Assembly (NCBI GenBank): GCA_016871255.1
Contig: VFZH01000016.1
Coordinates: forward strand, 1-42,860
Reading direction: 5' to 3'
Length of the DNA: 42,860 bases
Source of the DNA: Acidimicrobiia bacterium
GTDB taxonomy: Bacteria; Acidobacteriota; Vicinamibacteria; Vicinamibacterales; UBA2999
Below are positions 41,877-42,860 of this stretch, in pieces. The position numbers and the translations under genes are program-made. Below the pieces are notes generated by a model. The model did no database searches. It saw only the letters and a list, made by a program, of their open reading frames with translations, and was not told where the DNA came from. Numbering within the stretch: the first letter of the stretch is position 1; every line of letters begins with the position of its first letter.

Positions 41877-42776
41877 GTGCCTGAACTCCCCGACGTCGAG
41901 CTGTACCTCCACGCCCTGCGTCCGCGGATCGTCGGGCACGTCGTGCGGCGCGCCCGCCTCGCGACCCCCTTCCTCCTGCGCTCGATCGACCCGCCGCTGA
42001 GCGCGGTCGAGGGGTGCCGCGTGCTGGGCCTGCGCCGGCTCGGGAAGCGTGTCGTGATCGACCTCGAGGAGGACCTGTTCCTGGTCTTTCACCTGATGAT
42101 TGCGGGCCGGTTCCGGTGGCGCCCGCCGGCGGCGTCCCTGCCGGGAAAGGTGGGACTGCTGGCCGTGGACTTCGATGCGGGCACGCTGCTGCTGACCGAA
42201 GCGGGGTCCACGAGGCGGGCGTCGCTCCACGTGGTGGCCGGCCTCACCGCGCTGGCCGGGCACGATCCGGGCGGCCTGGATGTCCTGGGCGCCGACGTTC
42301 CCGCGTTCGTCTCGGCCCTGACGGCGGAGCGGCACACGCTCAAGCGGGCGCTCACCGATCCCCGGCTGTTCGGCGGGATCGGAAACGCGTACTCCGACGA
42401 AATCCTCCACGCGGCCCGGTTGTCTCCGTTCAAGCTGACCGATGCGCTGAACCCCGACGAACAACGACGCCTGTTCGACGCCGTCCGTAGCGTCCTCGCG
42501 GCCTGGACGCAGACGCTTCGCGAGGAAGCCGGTGACGGGTTTCCCGAGAAGGTCACGGCGTTTCGCGACGGGATGGCCGTGCACGGGAGGTACGGCAAGC
42601 CTTGCCCGCGCTGCGGCTCCGCCGTGCAGCGCGTGGTGTACGCGTCGAACGAAGCCAACTACTGCCCGGGCTGCCAGACCGGCGGCCGGCTCCTGGCCGA
42701 CCGCGCGCTGTCACGTCTGCTCAAGGACGACTGGCCGGCCACTCTCGAGGACCTCGAGCGCAGGAAACGCGGGTGA
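41877..42776 (+). CDS. Formamidopyrimidine-DNA glycosylase (Fpg/Nei family)
   Basis: 299 residues from GTG 41877; this start puts Pro and Glu at residues 2-3 (VPELPDVELYL), the catalytic N-terminus exposed after Met removal. Other marks: LGKRVVIDLEEDLFLVFHLM with the conserved Lys, RLFGGIGNAYSDEILHAARL (helix-two-turn-helix), and the C-terminal four-cysteine zinc finger CPRCGSAVQRVVYASNEANY followed by CPGC. It excises oxidised purines and cuts abasic sites in base-excision repair. It is a housekeeping gene unrelated to glycan synthesis and probably marks the edge of the locus. The longer open frame upstream shows no family sequence. The last 84 bp of the window hold nothing recognisable. Confidence 0.93.
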   Translation: MPELPDVELYLHALRPRIVGHVVRRARLATPFLLRSIDPPLSAVEGCRVLGLRRLGKRVVIDLEEDLFLVFHLMIAGRFRWRPPAASLPGKVGLLAVDFDAGTLLLTEAGSTRRASLHVVAGLTALAGHDPGGLDVLGADVPAFVSALTAERHTLKRALTDPRLFGGIGNAYSDEILHAARLSPFKLTDALNPDEQRRLFDAVRSVLAAWTQTLREEAGDGFPEKVTAFRDGMAVHGRYGKPCPRCGSAVQRVVYASNEANYCPGCQTGGRLLADRALSRLLKDDWPATLEDLERRKRG

Positions 42777-42860
42777 GGCCTTCCGCTGTCGAGCCGGCCT
42801 CGTGCTTCGGCCGTGCTGCAGAGCAGGCTCCGCGGGGCCGGGGCGCTTCAGTGGCCGGCC

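Noticed and set aside
1-42860. tRNA, rRNA, CRISPR arrays, insertion sequences or riboswitches
   Set aside because: None was recognised by eye: no cloverleaf-like runs, regular repeat-spacer pattern, transposase motifs or terminal inverted repeats were seen.

Overview
This is a GC-rich bacterial chromosome segment holding one large cell-surface polysaccharide locus. The organism is probably an Acidobacteriota member or a relative. That is an inference from base composition, the many GTG starts, and an exopolysaccharide assembly operon of the kind found beside exosortase/PEP-CTERM systems. No rRNA, tRNA, CRISPR array or intact transposon was seen.

Layout. (A) 1-5300: a hexapeptide acyltransferase and a PEP-CTERM-type glycosyltransferase on +, converging on a minus-strand pair of a sugar-nucleotide epimerase and a PcRGLX/YetA-like lyase with a C-terminal membrane helix. 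(B) 5301-24900: an accessory, mosaic region. It holds GT2 and GT4 glycosyltransferases, an asparagine-synthetase-like protein, a secreted Ig-like protein, a Wzm/Wzt ABC exporter with an APS kinase, a WbsX-like protein, GT-C-like membrane proteins, methyltransferases and sulfotransferases. Several loci are decayed: a GT4 remnant, a frameshifted methyltransferase, a GT2/GT4 chimera and a half sulfotransferase. (C) 24961-36983, minus strand: a tightly packed assembly operon. In transcription order it is sigma-54 activator, Wza-like exporter, outer-membrane beta-barrel, Wzz-like chain-length protein, ExeA-like ATPase, BY-kinase, initiating phosphoglycosyl transferase, a small ORF, DUF3473-type deacetylase, GT-C transferase and FemAB-like protein. 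(D) 36984-37423: a control region with a good sigma-54 promoter reading into the activator, plus palindromes and short repeats. (E) 37424-42776: a second deacetylase coupled to a carbamoyltransferase, a histidine-bearing membrane protein, and a formamidopyrimidine-DNA glycosylase that probably marks the edge of the locus.

How the parts fit. Region C gives priming, chain-length control, kinase regulation and outer-membrane export. Region B gives an ABC-dependent export route (Wzm/Wzt with a C-terminal glycan-binding domain) and many decorating enzymes. APS kinase with sulfotransferase-family genes suggests a sulfated glycan; the deacetylases and carbamoyltransferase suggest further modification.

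The most notable observation is an in-frame amber codon (29132-29134) in the initiating phosphoglycosyl transferase, just before its catalytic Asp-Glu. The rest of the reading frame is intact. The second is that the assembly genes belong to exosortase-associated families, yet no exosortase or PEP-CTERM substrate lies in the window, and the operon is headed by a receiver-less sigma-54 activator with its own candidate sigma-54 promoter.
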